A stretch of DNA of 64,000 bases, taken from assembly GCA_963714425.1 (NCBI GenBank), contig CAVQOI010000014.1, positions 186,001-250,000 of the forward strand, written 5' to 3'. Within the stretch, counting starts at the first letter, position 1. Every line of letters begins with the position of its first letter. Positions 17,376 to 26,920 of this stretch are shown in pieces. The notes under the pieces are model-generated. The model was not told the origin of the DNA, searched no databases, and saw only the letters and a program-made list of their open reading frames with translations. This stretch comes from DATCYX01 sp963714425 (lineage in GTDB: Bacteria; Chloroflexota; Anaerolineae; Anaerolineales; UBA4823). A program made the translations under genes and the position numbers.

Positions 17376-18593
17376 CTATGCATCCAGAAATTCTTTGATG
17401 TAATCCTCCACGGCGGCAGTATGCCCTACGTCAAATTTTGCACGTTCAGATAAGAACCATTTATGCTCTAAGACCTGGCAATACAGCTCTGCAGAATTAA
17501 TATCTGGCTTTACCAGAGGCTTAAGTCCCTCAATTGTAGGCCGGTAAGTATTCACCAGCCAATGGTACGCTGCAGCACTCAAGGGGGTATCGCGATTATA
17601 CACTTGTGATAAGTGAGCCCTCAATTCATGGATTTCATTCATCATCAATCGAGCTTGTTTCTCCTCTGCCTCCAGGCCAGTCAGGTTTACAAGCTGGTCG
17701 CGATGATAATTTCGGTCAGTGACGACCACCCGCAGGCGTATTTCCTCGCCTCGATCCGACCGGAAGATGTCAACGCCACCCACGGAAAACCCCAATGTGT
17801 TTAAGGCTCGGATTCGCCCTTGGATTCGGAAACCGTCACCACTCTTGAACACTTCCTCTTGAGAGATTTCATCCCATAGCTTCTGATACCGGAGGCGAAT
17901 ATACGCGCCAGTATCCAACCTGGGAGTTTCGTTCGAGAGCAATGCTGCAGTTGCCAGCTCAGAAAGTTCATTGTCGATGTTCTCCTCCATGATATCCATA
18001 TCCTGGTGGCGAAGGCTGGCTGGTGGGCGATCTGGGTAAGTGGCTGCTGTCTCGGCATCGACAAGGTAGGCTTGTAATGTGCCGGCGTCCCGGCGAAAAA
18101 GTGTATTCGAGAGTGAGCAATCGCCCCAAAATACTCCCCTGAGATGCAGCTGGACGAGCAAACTGGCAATTGCGTCTAGCAGATGATCGCGATAGCGGAG
18201 CATGCTGCCACGCATATGTAACGTGCGATATGGGATGGCATGTTCAAGATATCGTGTGATCAACACGCTGGTGGGATTGCTCTTTGAATAAATGCTGAGA
18301 TGACCAACGGGCTGGACGGCTGGCAAGCGCCGTGATTCGATTTGGGTGAGCAGGTCGTATTCCACCTCTGCCAATTTGGGAGGCATCTCTTTTAAGGCGA
18401 ACAATGCGCCGTCATAATTCACGAAGACAACCGCATGTCTGCCCACCCCGTGTGGTACTTCCTCAAGACGCAGGCACACCCCTATCCATTCTTTCAGGGG
18501 TAAGTTCCAGGGCAGATCGAGAAAATCAGGATACCCTGGACGAACAGCGTAGCGGATCTCAGGAACTGGCGACCCAGGATTGTTGGTCGACAT
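17376..18593 (-). CDS. DUF4032 protein with kinase-like N-terminal region
   Basis: 405 residues. The N-terminal part resembles lipopolysaccharide/protein kinase folds: a lysine in LFALKEMPPK, a catalytic-loop-like GVFWGDCSLSNTLF and a metal-site-like LVDAETA. The C-terminal half matches DUF4032 as I remember it. The substrate is unknown. The ATG at 18593 overlaps the end of the upstream ABC exporter gene by 35 bases and has no clear ribosome site, so a later start is possible. Its position directly after two exporter genes suggests co-expression with them. Confidence 0.78.
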   Translation of the reverse strand: MSTNNPGSPVPEIRYAVRPGYPDFLDLPWNLPLKEWIGVCLRLEEVPHGVGRHAVVFVNYDGALFALKEMPPKLAEVEYDLLTQIESRRLPAVQPVGHLSIYSKSNPTSVLITRYLEHAIPYRTLHMRGSMLRYRDHLLDAIASLLVQLHLRGVFWGDCSLSNTLFRRDAGTLQAYLVDAETAATYPDRPPASLRHQDMDIMEENIDNELSELATAALLSNETPRLDTGAYIRLRYQKLWDEISQEEVFKSGDGFRIQGRIRALNTLGFSVGGVDIFRSDRGEEIRLRVVVTDRNYHRDQLVNLTGLEAEEKQARLMMNEIHELRAHLSQVYNRDTPLSAAAYHWLVNTYRPTIEGLKPLVKPDINSAELYCQVLEHKWFLSERAKFDVGHTAAVEDYIKEFLDA

Positions 18594-20376
18594 AAGTCAG
18601 GCTTTGGTGGCGGAAATATGTGTTGTACAGGCTGGCGTAGTTGCCGTTATTAGCTAAAAGCGCTTCGTGGTTGCCCTCTTCAATGATGCGCCCCTCCTCG
18701 AGGACGATAATTCGATCCGCAGCTACCACGGTGGAAAGGCGGTGGGCGATTAAGATGCTGGTTGTGTTAGATAAGATCATATTGAGCGCCTGCTGGATCT
18801 GCCATTCTGTAAACGGGTCCACACTGGCAGTGGCTTCGTCGAGAATGAATATCGCAGGATTCTGCACCAGTATGCGCATTAAGGAGATCAGCTGGCGCTG
18901 TCCCATGGAGAGCAGCACGCCGCGCTCGCCCACTTGGGTTTCCAATCCATTTGGCAGGGATTCTACCCATTCTCCATCTCCAATCTGCAGAGCCATTTTT
19001 TCCACCTCGCACACGTCAAGTCCAGGCTGAGAAGCATAGCAGATATTCTCCAGCACTGTGCCGGAGAAGAGGAAAGGCACCTGCGAGACAATGCCTAACT
19101 GACGCCGGTAGCTGGGCAGGTCGAAAGAGCGAATATCCAGACCATCGATCAGGACCTTACCTTGTTGGAATTCATAAAAACGGGCGATCAATTTTGCGAT
19201 AGTGCTCTTTCCCGCGCCGGTGTGCCCAACCAGTGCTATAGTCTCGCCGGGCAGGATGTGTAGATTGAAGTCTTGAAGTACTTGTTCTTTTTCTGAATAG
19301 CGGAAACGCACGCAATCGAATAAGATGTCCCCATTCAGGTGCGACACCGTCTCTGTGCCGGTCTGAACCACAGCAGATTCAGCGTCAATCAAGGCGAAAA
19401 CTCGCTCTGCTGAAGAGAGACCTGACTGAACCTGGGCAGAGAACGCAGATAAATTGAGCACGGGAAAGAAAAACCGGTCCAGGCTCTGTAAGAACAGGAA
19501 CCAGGCACCGATCGTTACCGCACCTTGAGCCGCTGATAATCCGCCAACGTAAACCAGGATGGCAGTGCCCACCCCGCCAAGGGCATTCAGGGAAGGGAAA
19601 ACCAGCGATAAGACAAAACCACGCGTCACATTTACCCGGTAGGATTGAACATTCGCATCGTTGAATTCGGAATAGATCATCATCTCTTGCCGGAAATTTT
19701 TTGCAACAGCGATTCCGCTGACGGTTTCCTTGATAGCCGCGTTGACATTAGCCATGGCACGCATCCCTCGTCGGGTCACCGAGCGAGCTAAGCTGCGAAA
19801 AGCCAGGGCAGTCAGAAGCAGGATCGGCAAGAACGCGAATAAATATAGGGATAATTTCCAGTCAATGCTGATCAATACCGCGCCTAAAATGGCTGCCTGT
19901 ACGAATTGAGATATTAAATCGGTAATCAGCAAGACAACCTGTCCAAATTCCTGGGTATCGGAGCTGATGCGCGACACGATGCGCCCTGAGGAAAACTCAT
20001 CATAAAATGATAGATCGTGCTCGGCTGCCGCTCGAAAGGCGTCGTTGCGCAAAGCCAATACTGTATCCCCGATCACACGCACGGTTAACCTTCTGCGCAT
20101 CCAGTTGGCAAACCAGTTGCCCAGTCCTATCAGCAGGATGACCCCGCCGAGGATAAGGATATTCTCCAGAAGCATATCTTGCTGTAAAGCATCAACGCCT
20201 CGAGCGACGATCCACGGTTGTGCAGCGCCTGCCAAGGACATGAACAATAAAAAGATCGCTATGGCTATTAAACGCCGGTTATGACCCCGGAAATAGCTGC
20301 CCATGCGCACGGCGAGCTGCTGGTCGCTGTATTTCCGGTCATACCGTTCTGTGTCGAGGTTGGAAAAAAAGCTCAT
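18559..20376 (-). CDS. ABC exporter half-transporter, consensus ATPase partner
   Basis: 605 residues: a six-helix type I exporter membrane domain (about 30-320) followed by an ATPase domain. Walker A is GHTGAGKST, Walker B ends in ILDEATAS with the catalytic glutamate, and the signature is LSMGQ rather than LSGGQ. Paired with the neighbouring half-transporter, which has the opposite pattern, it should form a heterodimer with one consensus and one degenerate ATP site, as in BmrCD or TM287/288. Start and preceding stop overlap by 4 bases (ATGA). Likely exports lipids, drugs or peptides; substrate unknown. Confidence 0.92.
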   Translation of the reverse strand: MSFFSNLDTERYDRKYSDQQLAVRMGSYFRGHNRRLIAIAIFLLFMSLAGAAQPWIVARGVDALQQDMLLENILILGGVILLIGLGNWFANWMRRRLTVRVIGDTVLALRNDAFRAAAEHDLSFYDEFSSGRIVSRISSDTQEFGQVVLLITDLISQFVQAAILGAVLISIDWKLSLYLFAFLPILLLTALAFRSLARSVTRRGMRAMANVNAAIKETVSGIAVAKNFRQEMMIYSEFNDANVQSYRVNVTRGFVLSLVFPSLNALGGVGTAILVYVGGLSAAQGAVTIGAWFLFLQSLDRFFFPVLNLSAFSAQVQSGLSSAERVFALIDAESAVVQTGTETVSHLNGDILFDCVRFRYSEKEQVLQDFNLHILPGETIALVGHTGAGKSTIAKLIARFYEFQQGKVLIDGLDIRSFDLPSYRRQLGIVSQVPFLFSGTVLENICYASQPGLDVCEVEKMALQIGDGEWVESLPNGLETQVGERGVLLSMGQRQLISLMRILVQNPAIFILDEATASVDPFTEWQIQQALNMILSNTTSILIAHRLSTVVAADRIIVLEEGRIIEEGNHEALLANNGNYASLYNTYFRHQSLTYVDQQSWVASS

Positions 20377-22148
20377 TTGTCAAATATGCGGCGATATGCT
20401 TCTGAGGTTTGCATAAGCTGGTCGTGGGTACCAGATGCAGCCAACCGCCCATTACGCAAGACCAGGATCAAGTCTGCCCAGCGAATTTGAGAGAGGCGGT
20501 GAGTGATAAGCAGAGTGGTGCGTCCACGGGCAGCAGTGAAAATCGCCCGCTGGATCTTGTCTTCAGTGGCACTGTCAATTGCGCTGGTCGAATCGTCAAG
20601 GATCAGGATGCTCGGGTCTGTGAGAAATGCTCTTGCCAGCGCAAGTCGCTGGCGTTGACCGCCTGAAAGTGTGACCCCACGCTCACCGATAACTGTATCG
20701 TACCCTTCTTTGAAAGACCGGATGAAATCATCACCTTGCGCTGCTGAGGCTGCATTTGCTATGGCGTCCTGGGTGGCATCTTGCTTCCCAAATGCGATAT
20801 TCTCGGCGATGGTGCGTGAGAAGAGGAAAATATCCTGTTCGATCATGGAAATACTGCGGCGCAAGGCTTCCAAGTTCCATGTGCGCACGTCCACGCCATC
20901 CACCAGGACTTCACCGTGTGTGGTGTCGTACATGCGGTTAATCAGCTTGACTAGGCTGGTTTTTCCGGACCCGGTCTGTCCGACAATCGCAACCGTCTGC
21001 CCGGCAGAAACCTTGAAGGAGATGTCTTCTAAGACCGGTTCCTCTTCGCCGTAGGTAAAAGTTACATTGTGGAATTCAATCTCCCCGCGCATTGGCCCGG
21101 TATAACCGGATGCATTTTGGTCTAAGTTATTCTCCCGGTTGATTAGCTCCAGAATGCGTCGTGCACCAGCCAATCCCAATGAGACTTGCGAATAAGCGAA
21201 AAGTGAGACAAATACAGGAAATCCAAAAAGTTGAATTAATCCGAAATACGCAACGACATCGCCAACGTTCAATGCCCCCAGCCGAAACAACAGGATGGCA
21301 TGCAGCAGGCTACCCGCCTCGGCTAAACCTAGCAGCAGCAGGGGAAGGAACCGCGCTTCGATGTCTCCCTGTCGGATAAAGGCATCTCTGTAATCGCGTG
21401 CGTTCTGGTTGAATCGCACCACTTCCCTGTCTTCCTGTGCCAGGCTTTTCACTGTCTCGATGCCGTCTAAGGCTTCAGCCAGGCGTGAATTCAGCCTGCC
21501 GAACGCCTGACGGACACTACCGGTCACGGGGTCTAACTCCTTTAGGTAGAGCCAAAGGGAGAAGATATATCCAATCATAAATAGTGCCGGTGTTAACATT
21601 AATGCTGGATTGTAGCGAGGCGCCAGGATCAAAGGCATGAGCAAAAAGCTTCCTGAACCAATCACCAGATTGAATCCGGGACTGAACATCAGATTGATCT
21701 CACGCACGTCATTCGTTGCCCGGGCCATCGTGTCACCGACTGGCTGCAAGCTGTGGAAGGTCATGCTCTTTCCCAGGAGGCTTGTGTAGAGCTCATCGCG
21801 AATGTCACGCTCCAGACGTTGGCCAATAAGTTCAGCGCTAAAATTGCGAGCCAGTTGGAGAATGGATCGTGCAACCTGCGATACAGCGATCCATAATGAG
21901 TATCCAATCAGAGCACTCGCATTGAACGGACCGGCGCGCACACTGTCGATCGCCACGCCAATCAGCACCGGCACCGCGGCGGCAAGGGCAGCATTTCCCA
22001 GCGCTCCGAGGATCATTGATACGACGAGATACCAGTGCTCAACGGTATGCGATGCAATCCAACGCGCAGGACTTCTACGCTCGTAACTGCGCTTTTCTGG
22101 CAAGCTGAATTCTGTGATCTGTTGATGACGTAATGTAGAGTGTTGCAA
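20373..22148 (-). CDS. ABC exporter half-transporter, degenerate ATPase partner
   Basis: About 591 residues from a TTG at 22148. The frame is open to an ATG at 22307, but that would overlap the upstream gene by 125 bases, and no other start codon lies between. Type I exporter helices precede an ATPase with Walker A GQTGSGKTS and a normal LSGGQRQRLALARA signature. Walker B reads ILDDSTSA, with Asp replacing the catalytic Glu. That makes its own ATP site degenerate while its signature completes the consensus site of its partner. Start choice is uncertain; identity is not. Confidence 0.88.
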   Translation of the reverse strand: MQHSTLRHQQITEFSLPEKRSYERRSPARWIASHTVEHWYLVVSMILGALGNAALAAAVPVLIGVAIDSVRAGPFNASALIGYSLWIAVSQVARSILQLARNFSAELIGQRLERDIRDELYTSLLGKSMTFHSLQPVGDTMARATNDVREINLMFSPGFNLVIGSGSFLLMPLILAPRYNPALMLTPALFMIGYIFSLWLYLKELDPVTGSVRQAFGRLNSRLAEALDGIETVKSLAQEDREVVRFNQNARDYRDAFIRQGDIEARFLPLLLLGLAEAGSLLHAILLFRLGALNVGDVVAYFGLIQLFGFPVFVSLFAYSQVSLGLAGARRILELINRENNLDQNASGYTGPMRGEIEFHNVTFTYGEEEPVLEDISFKVSAGQTVAIVGQTGSGKTSLVKLINRMYDTTHGEVLVDGVDVRTWNLEALRRSISMIEQDIFLFSRTIAENIAFGKQDATQDAIANAASAAQGDDFIRSFKEGYDTVIGERGVTLSGGQRQRLALARAFLTDPSILILDDSTSAIDSATEDKIQRAIFTAARGRTTLLITHRLSQIRWADLILVLRNGRLAASGTHDQLMQTSEAYRRIFDK

Positions 22149-22182
22149 GTCGATATTTTCTATGAATTTCCGCCAATCCAGG

Positions 22183-22902
22183 TTACGAAATTTCGCTTTT
22201 GAATGGCAGCCTAGCTGTGATATTGTAAGGGTAGTACTTGGGCAATCGGTCCGCGCGGGTGCGGCGCATGCGCTCGTCACTGGGTGAAATCTTATAACTG
22301 GCGCCATTCCTATGAATCAGAGGGATTGTACGGTTCCTGCGTTTGAAAACCCGGCGCATGTGCGCTGAATGGTGTTTGAAGTTGTCCATCTCTCCTGGTA
22401 AGAGCTGGAAGAGGGTTTCATAGGCTGTTACGAATTCGCTCAAGTACTCTGGAGTAATGGCAGACACATTGCTGATAACCCAGCAGCGGTCTTCATATTC
22501 CCAGTAATAGGTGATACCAAGAAATGTACCCCCCGCAGTAATGTAGGGAAAAAACGGGAAGCTTCTACAGGTGATCGATCGATAATTGCGCTGGCAGAGC
22601 GGGTGTCCCAGACATTCGATCAACACCTGACCATCGGGAAGTTCCTCAAACAGCAGTTTCCCGCTCTTTGTCTCAGGCTCGTACGGATGCCAGAGGTTGG
22701 TGTTCGCTTTGAGAAAGCTCCATTCGGCATGATAAGCTGTAGGCACTGCGTGGCGTGTATCGCAACAGAATGGGACACCGTGCTCGTTATAAGGAGCGCA
22801 GCGGTCCCCACAATTGATCGCTGCAATCGGAGATCGGAAGTGCTGGTACAACTCCGCAAAACTTTCGGGCAATACGGGACGCATGGCGAGAGGATACCAC
22901 AA
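22183..22902 (-). CDS. YkgJ-like cysteine-cluster protein
   Basis: 239 residues from a TTG at 22902 with GGAAGG 11 bases upstream; the ATG at 22884 is an alternative with no clear site. Cysteines CGDRC, FCCDTRH, CLGHPLCQRNYRSITCRSFPF resemble the metal-binding YkgJ/UPF0153 cluster (zinc or iron-sulfur chelation). Precise function is unknown for this family. It precedes the ABC exporter pair by 34 bases and is probably in the same transcript. Confidence 0.72.
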   Translation of the reverse strand: MWYPLAMRPVLPESFAELYQHFRSPIAAINCGDRCAPYNEHGVPFCCDTRHAVPTAYHAEWSFLKANTNLWHPYEPETKSGKLLFEELPDGQVLIECLGHPLCQRNYRSITCRSFPFFPYITAGGTFLGITYYWEYEDRCWVISNVSAITPEYLSEFVTAYETLFQLLPGEMDNFKHHSAHMRRVFKRRNRTIPLIHRNGASYKISPSDERMRRTRADRLPKYYPYNITARLPFKSEIS

Positions 22903-22998
22903 TTTTTATGCATCCTTCCAGAACAATTCTTCGGGTAAATCAATCTTTCAGCACGATGACAGTCACCTTCGGTAGAAATGTCTGCAGCCTAATAACGG

Positions 22999-23004
22999 TA
23001 TAAT
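22999..23004 (+). promoter_or_regulatory. -10 element implying a nearly leaderless mRNA
   Basis: TATAAT at 22999-23004 ends only 9 bases before the ATG at 23014, so transcription would begin at or within a few bases of the start codon. No ribosome site is visible and no good -35 box is seen. Confidence 0.45.
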
Positions 23005-23013
23005 CATCGTGTT

Positions 23014-24720
23014 ATGATCCGCCACCGTTACCGTCGCATTGTGGGGTTTTTCGCACGGTTGCTCCTTGATTTCATCTATTGGGATTTGATTCTTCCTCGC
23101 TTGGGCTTGCGAGCCTGGGCAAGGCGGACCCGTCCGCAGCGATTGCGTCGTAGCGCGCAGTCTTTTCGAAGGCTGGCAATTCAATTAGGCGGTGTATTGA
23201 TCAAAGTGGGGCAGTTCCTTTCCGCCCGGGTGGATGTTCTGCCTCGGGAGATCACTGATGAGCTGAGTGACTTGCAAGACGAAGTACCTCCTGAGAAATT
23301 TGTTGATATCCGCAGGGTCGCTGAAGGGGAATTTAACACGATAATTTCTGAAATGTTTGCCTCTTTTGAGGAACGCCCTATGGCTGCAGCATCACTGGGG
23401 CAAGTCCATCGCGCCCGGCTGAATATCCCTGCGGAGAACAGCTTCCAAGGGAACGACGACGGAGGGGACTACAATGTGGTTGTAAAAATCCAGCGCCCAA
23501 ACATAGAGGCGATTATTGCCACTGACCTGGCTGCATTAAAGACGGTGGGGAACTGGTTGATGCGGTATGCGCCAATCCGGCGCAGGGTTGATGTTCCCTT
23601 GTTGTTGGCAGAATTTTCGCGTGTCTTGTACGAGGAAATTGATTACCTTGCTGAGGGGCGCAATGCTGAGACCTTCGCAGCGAACTTTTCGGACGATCCG
23701 GATGTCCGTGTTCCGAAGGTGATCTGGACGCATACCACAAAGCGCGCCCTCACTTTAGAGAATGTTTATGCGATCAAGATCACCGATTACGATGCCATCT
23801 CCAACGCAGGGCTCGACCGCCAGGAAGTTGCCAGGCGCTTGCTGGATGTCTACTTGCGTCAGATCTTTGAAGATGGGTTCTTCCACGCTGACCCTCATCC
23901 GGGAAATCTATTTGTCTCACCGACCAGAACTCTCTCCAGTGACAAAGAAGCGCCGGAAACAGGGTTGAAAGAATGGCAGTTGACATTCGTAGATTTTGGG
24001 ATGGTCGGTCGCCTGCCAGCACACATGATCGAAGGGCTGAGAGAACTGCTGATCGGTGTGGGTACACAAGACGCAGGGCGTGTGATTAAGGCATACCAGA
24101 TGCTTGGTGTGCTCCTGCCTGGCGCAGACCTAGAATTACTGGAGCGGATGGAAGCCAAAGCATTTGATCAATTTTGGGGGAAGAGCATGAGTGAGCTGCG
24201 GAGCGTGACTCCGGAGCAAATCACCGAGTTCTCCAGAGAGTTCCGCGAAGTCTTGTACAGCATGCCCTTCCAGGTCCCCCAGGATTTCGTCTTCCTTGCG
24301 CGATGTGTAGGCATCCTTTCCGGAATGTGCACCGGTTTGGATCGGGAATTCAATGTGTGGGAGAATATCGCCCCTTACGCTCAAAAATTAATTGCCCGTG
24401 AAGCCCGCCTTGGCGCTGATTTCTGGATCGAAGAGGCGAAGGTACGGCTGCAGGCGCTCGCCGCATTACCGCTGAGGATGGAGTCGGTATTAAACCGGCT
24501 GGAACGTGGAGATCTAGCATTGCGCACACCGGAGCTTAACCGTCAGGTCCAAGGTCTGGAGCGGGCGATCCAATTGCTCGTGAAGACATTGTTCTTTGGT
24601 GTGCTGATGATTGGGGGTCTGCAGTTTTATTTCAACAATCAGCTCCAATTAGCTCGCATATTGCTCGCTGGGGCTGTAGCCATGATTCTTTGGATACTCT
24701 TTGTTAGCAGGAGAAGTTAA
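23014..24720 (+). CDS. ABC1/UbiB (AarF)-family atypical kinase
   Basis: 568 residues. Family hallmarks are all present: the KxGQ motif (VLIKVGQFLSARVDVLP, about 61-77), the alanine-rich loop (MAAASLGQVHRA), the catalytic HADPHPGN and the metal-binding VDFGM. Two C-terminal membrane helices close the protein (about 520-565). UbiB/ADCK proteins support isoprenoid-quinone synthesis or lipid handling at the membrane through an atypical ATPase/kinase. Which quinone or lipid is involved here is not shown by context. The promoter sits so close to the start that the mRNA may be leaderless. Confidence 0.92.
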   Translation: MIRHRYRRIVGFFARLLLDFIYWDLILPRLGLRAWARRTRPQRLRRSAQSFRRLAIQLGGVLIKVGQFLSARVDVLPREITDELSDLQDEVPPEKFVDIRRVAEGEFNTIISEMFASFEERPMAAASLGQVHRARLNIPAENSFQGNDDGGDYNVVVKIQRPNIEAIIATDLAALKTVGNWLMRYAPIRRRVDVPLLLAEFSRVLYEEIDYLAEGRNAETFAANFSDDPDVRVPKVIWTHTTKRALTLENVYAIKITDYDAISNAGLDRQEVARRLLDVYLRQIFEDGFFHADPHPGNLFVSPTRTLSSDKEAPETGLKEWQLTFVDFGMVGRLPAHMIEGLRELLIGVGTQDAGRVIKAYQMLGVLLPGADLELLERMEAKAFDQFWGKSMSELRSVTPEQITEFSREFREVLYSMPFQVPQDFVFLARCVGILSGMCTGLDREFNVWENIAPYAQKLIAREARLGADFWIEEAKVRLQALAALPLRMESVLNRLERGDLALRTPELNRQVQGLERAIQLLVKTLFFGVLMIGGLQFYFNNQLQLARILLAGAVAMILWILFVSRRS

Positions 24721-24814
24721 ACTTTATAATCGTAATAAGTGGTAATAGAATTAGGTACACTGGCTGAGCACCCACCAACCATCATTCATGCAGGCGATAG
24801 CGAAGGAGCCCAAG

Positions 24815-25741
24815 ATGAAATCTGACTTTATCTGGATGGACGGCGAAATGCTACCCTTTGAAAAAGCCACAGTCCATGTAATCAATCCAACGTTACACTA
24901 TGGGCCGGGGGTCTTCGAGGGAATTCGCTGTTACGCGACATCTTCGGGTCCTGCAGTATTTCGCATTCGAGAACACCTGCAAAGATTTCTTGACTCGATA
25001 CATATTCTGGGAGTGGTAGAATTCCCTTTTTCGGTTGATGATCTGCGCAGCGGGGTACATAAAACCATCCAGGTAAACGGCTTCAAAGAGTGTTATATCC
25101 GTCCGATCATGTACCTTGATGGTCCCCTCGGGCTTAATATGGACCTTTCGCGCCCCAGAGTGAGTATCGCTGCCTGGGAATGGGGGCCCTATCTTGGGGA
25201 AGATGCCCAGGAGAAGGGTATTCACATGATGGTGTCTTCCTTCACACGCTTGCATCCTAACATCGCTATGACCAAAGCCAAGATCACTGGGAACTATGTC
25301 AATTCACTCCTGGTGAAAACCCTGGCATTGCGCTCGGGCTATGACGAAGCGGTAATCCTTGACCCGCAAGGATATGTTGCGGAGTGCACAGGTGAAAATA
25401 TCTTCATAGTGCATAAGGGCACGATCTATACACCTCCACTCTCAGCTGTACTCGAAGGAATTACGCGCGATACTGTACTCCGCCTGGCAGCGGATATGGG
25501 TACACCAGTCATGGAACAAATGATCTCTCGTGATCAGCTTTATACTGCGGATGAGGTCTTCATCAGCGGTACTGCAGCCGAGATCGTAGGCGTGCGCATG
25601 ATTGATTTCCGGAAAATAAGCTCTGGCGGGGTTGGCCCAATGACCCGCGAACTTCTCCGAGTCTATAAGGCAACAGTGCATGGCAACGGAGTCCGCTCGG
25701 ATGAGTGGCTCGATTTTGTAGCACTGCCGGAGACAGTCTGA
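24815..25741 (+). CDS. ilvE: Branched-chain amino acid aminotransferase
   Basis: 308 residues from the ATG at 24815, which has GAAGGAG about 8 bases upstream; an earlier ATG at 24788 has none. Class IV PLP transaminase that interconverts Val, Leu and Ile with their keto acids. Typical segments are WMDGEMLPFEKATVHV, the LHYGPGVFEGIRCY active-site entrance, TKAKITGNYVNS with the PLP lysine, and ECTGENIF. Length is normal. No other ilv genes are adjacent. Confidence 0.93.
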   Translation: MKSDFIWMDGEMLPFEKATVHVINPTLHYGPGVFEGIRCYATSSGPAVFRIREHLQRFLDSIHILGVVEFPFSVDDLRSGVHKTIQVNGFKECYIRPIMYLDGPLGLNMDLSRPRVSIAAWEWGPYLGEDAQEKGIHMMVSSFTRLHPNIAMTKAKITGNYVNSLLVKTLALRSGYDEAVILDPQGYVAECTGENIFIVHKGTIYTPPLSAVLEGITRDTVLRLAADMGTPVMEQMISRDQLYTADEVFISGTAAEIVGVRMIDFRKISSGGVGPMTRELLRVYKATVHGNGVRSDEWLDFVALPETV

Positions 25742-25839
25742 ATTAACACATTTCTAATGCAACTTTTGTACTCTCACCGCATCTGATAAAATGGATATAT
25801 TGATCATTATCGATTCTTTCCAGGAGAAGATGTAACCAG

Positions 25840-26838
25840 ATGGAGTTAAATTCGACGAATTTATCCGCTAGCCAGAAATCTGGTAGCGAGCAGAGCGACC
25901 ATGTAAACGTGTTGATCATCGGATCAGGACCTGCGGGTCTATCAGCTGCGCTGTATGCTGCACGTGCTGACCTCAATCCAGTGGTGCTTACGGGTATGGA
26001 ACTAGGGGGTCAGGTATCCTTGACATACACCGTTGAAAATTATCCCGGCTTTCCAGACGGGGTTGGCGGCACTGAGCTGGTCGAGCTTTTTCAGAAGCAG
26101 GCGGAACGTTTTGGAGCGCGAGTCGAGTTCGATACCGCCACTGAGGTCGACTTCGGAAAACGCCCATTCAGAGTACGCACCTACAATGCCGAATATCTGG
26201 CAGATAGCATCATCATCACGACGGGAGCCACGCCTATCCATTTACAAGTACCCGGTGAAACCGAACTTACAGGGAGGGGTGTGTCGTATTGCGCCACCTG
26301 CGATGGCTGGTTCTTTAAGGAGAAAGATGTCGTCGTGGTGGGTGGTGGTGATAGCGCTCTGGAGGAAGGAATTTTCCTGACTCGCTACGCAAAATCCGTC
26401 ACAATCGTCCATCGACGCGATGAACTTCGAGCAGGTGCCATACTTCAGAAGCGGGCTATGGATAATCCAAAGATTAAATTTATTTGGAATACGATTGTTA
26501 CCGAGATTAAGGGCGAAGGTGCTGTGGATGCCGTCGGGTTACAAAATGTCGAGACTGGTGAACCCTCTGTACATCCTACAGACGGCGTGTTCATTTTCAT
26601 CGGTCACCGCCCAAACACAGAGCTATTCAAAGGACAATTGGAGACCGATGATCTCGGCTATTTAGTGACGGATATGTACATGCACACTCGTGTCCCTGGA
26701 GTTTTCGTCGCTGGGGAGGTTGCTGATCCCGTTTTTCGCCAGGTAATTACTTCTGCCGGAATGGGTGCAGCTGCTGCCATGCAAGCGATCCATTACCTAG
26801 AGGAGCAGGCGGCAACACCAGTAGAGTCTACGGCTTAG
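25840..26838 (+). CDS. trxB: Thioredoxin reductase
   Basis: 332 residues. FAD-binding GSGPAGLSAALYAARA near residue 29, the redox-active CATC (SYCATCDGWFF, about 150), the NADPH-binding GGGDSALEEG, and the C-terminal FAD segment with GVFVAGEVAD (usually GDV). It reduces thioredoxin with NADPH in the cytosol. The N terminus carries about 20 extra hydrophilic residues before the FAD motif. AGGAGAAG lies about 12 bases upstream of the ATG. It is followed 82 bases later by mdh. Confidence 0.93.
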   Translation: MELNSTNLSASQKSGSEQSDHVNVLIIGSGPAGLSAALYAARADLNPVVLTGMELGGQVSLTYTVENYPGFPDGVGGTELVELFQKQAERFGARVEFDTATEVDFGKRPFRVRTYNAEYLADSIIITTGATPIHLQVPGETELTGRGVSYCATCDGWFFKEKDVVVVGGGDSALEEGIFLTRYAKSVTIVHRRDELRAGAILQKRAMDNPKIKFIWNTIVTEIKGEGAVDAVGLQNVETGEPSVHPTDGVFIFIGHRPNTELFKGQLETDDLGYLVTDMYMHTRVPGVFVAGEVADPVFRQVITSAGMGAAAAMQAIHYLEEQAATPVESTA

Positions 26839-26920
26839 GTTTCGCCAGAGCTCCCTGAGATTTCCAGGCGAATCTCGCCTGATACATCCAAAATTCAAAA
26901 AAATAGGAGAGAGGAGTACG

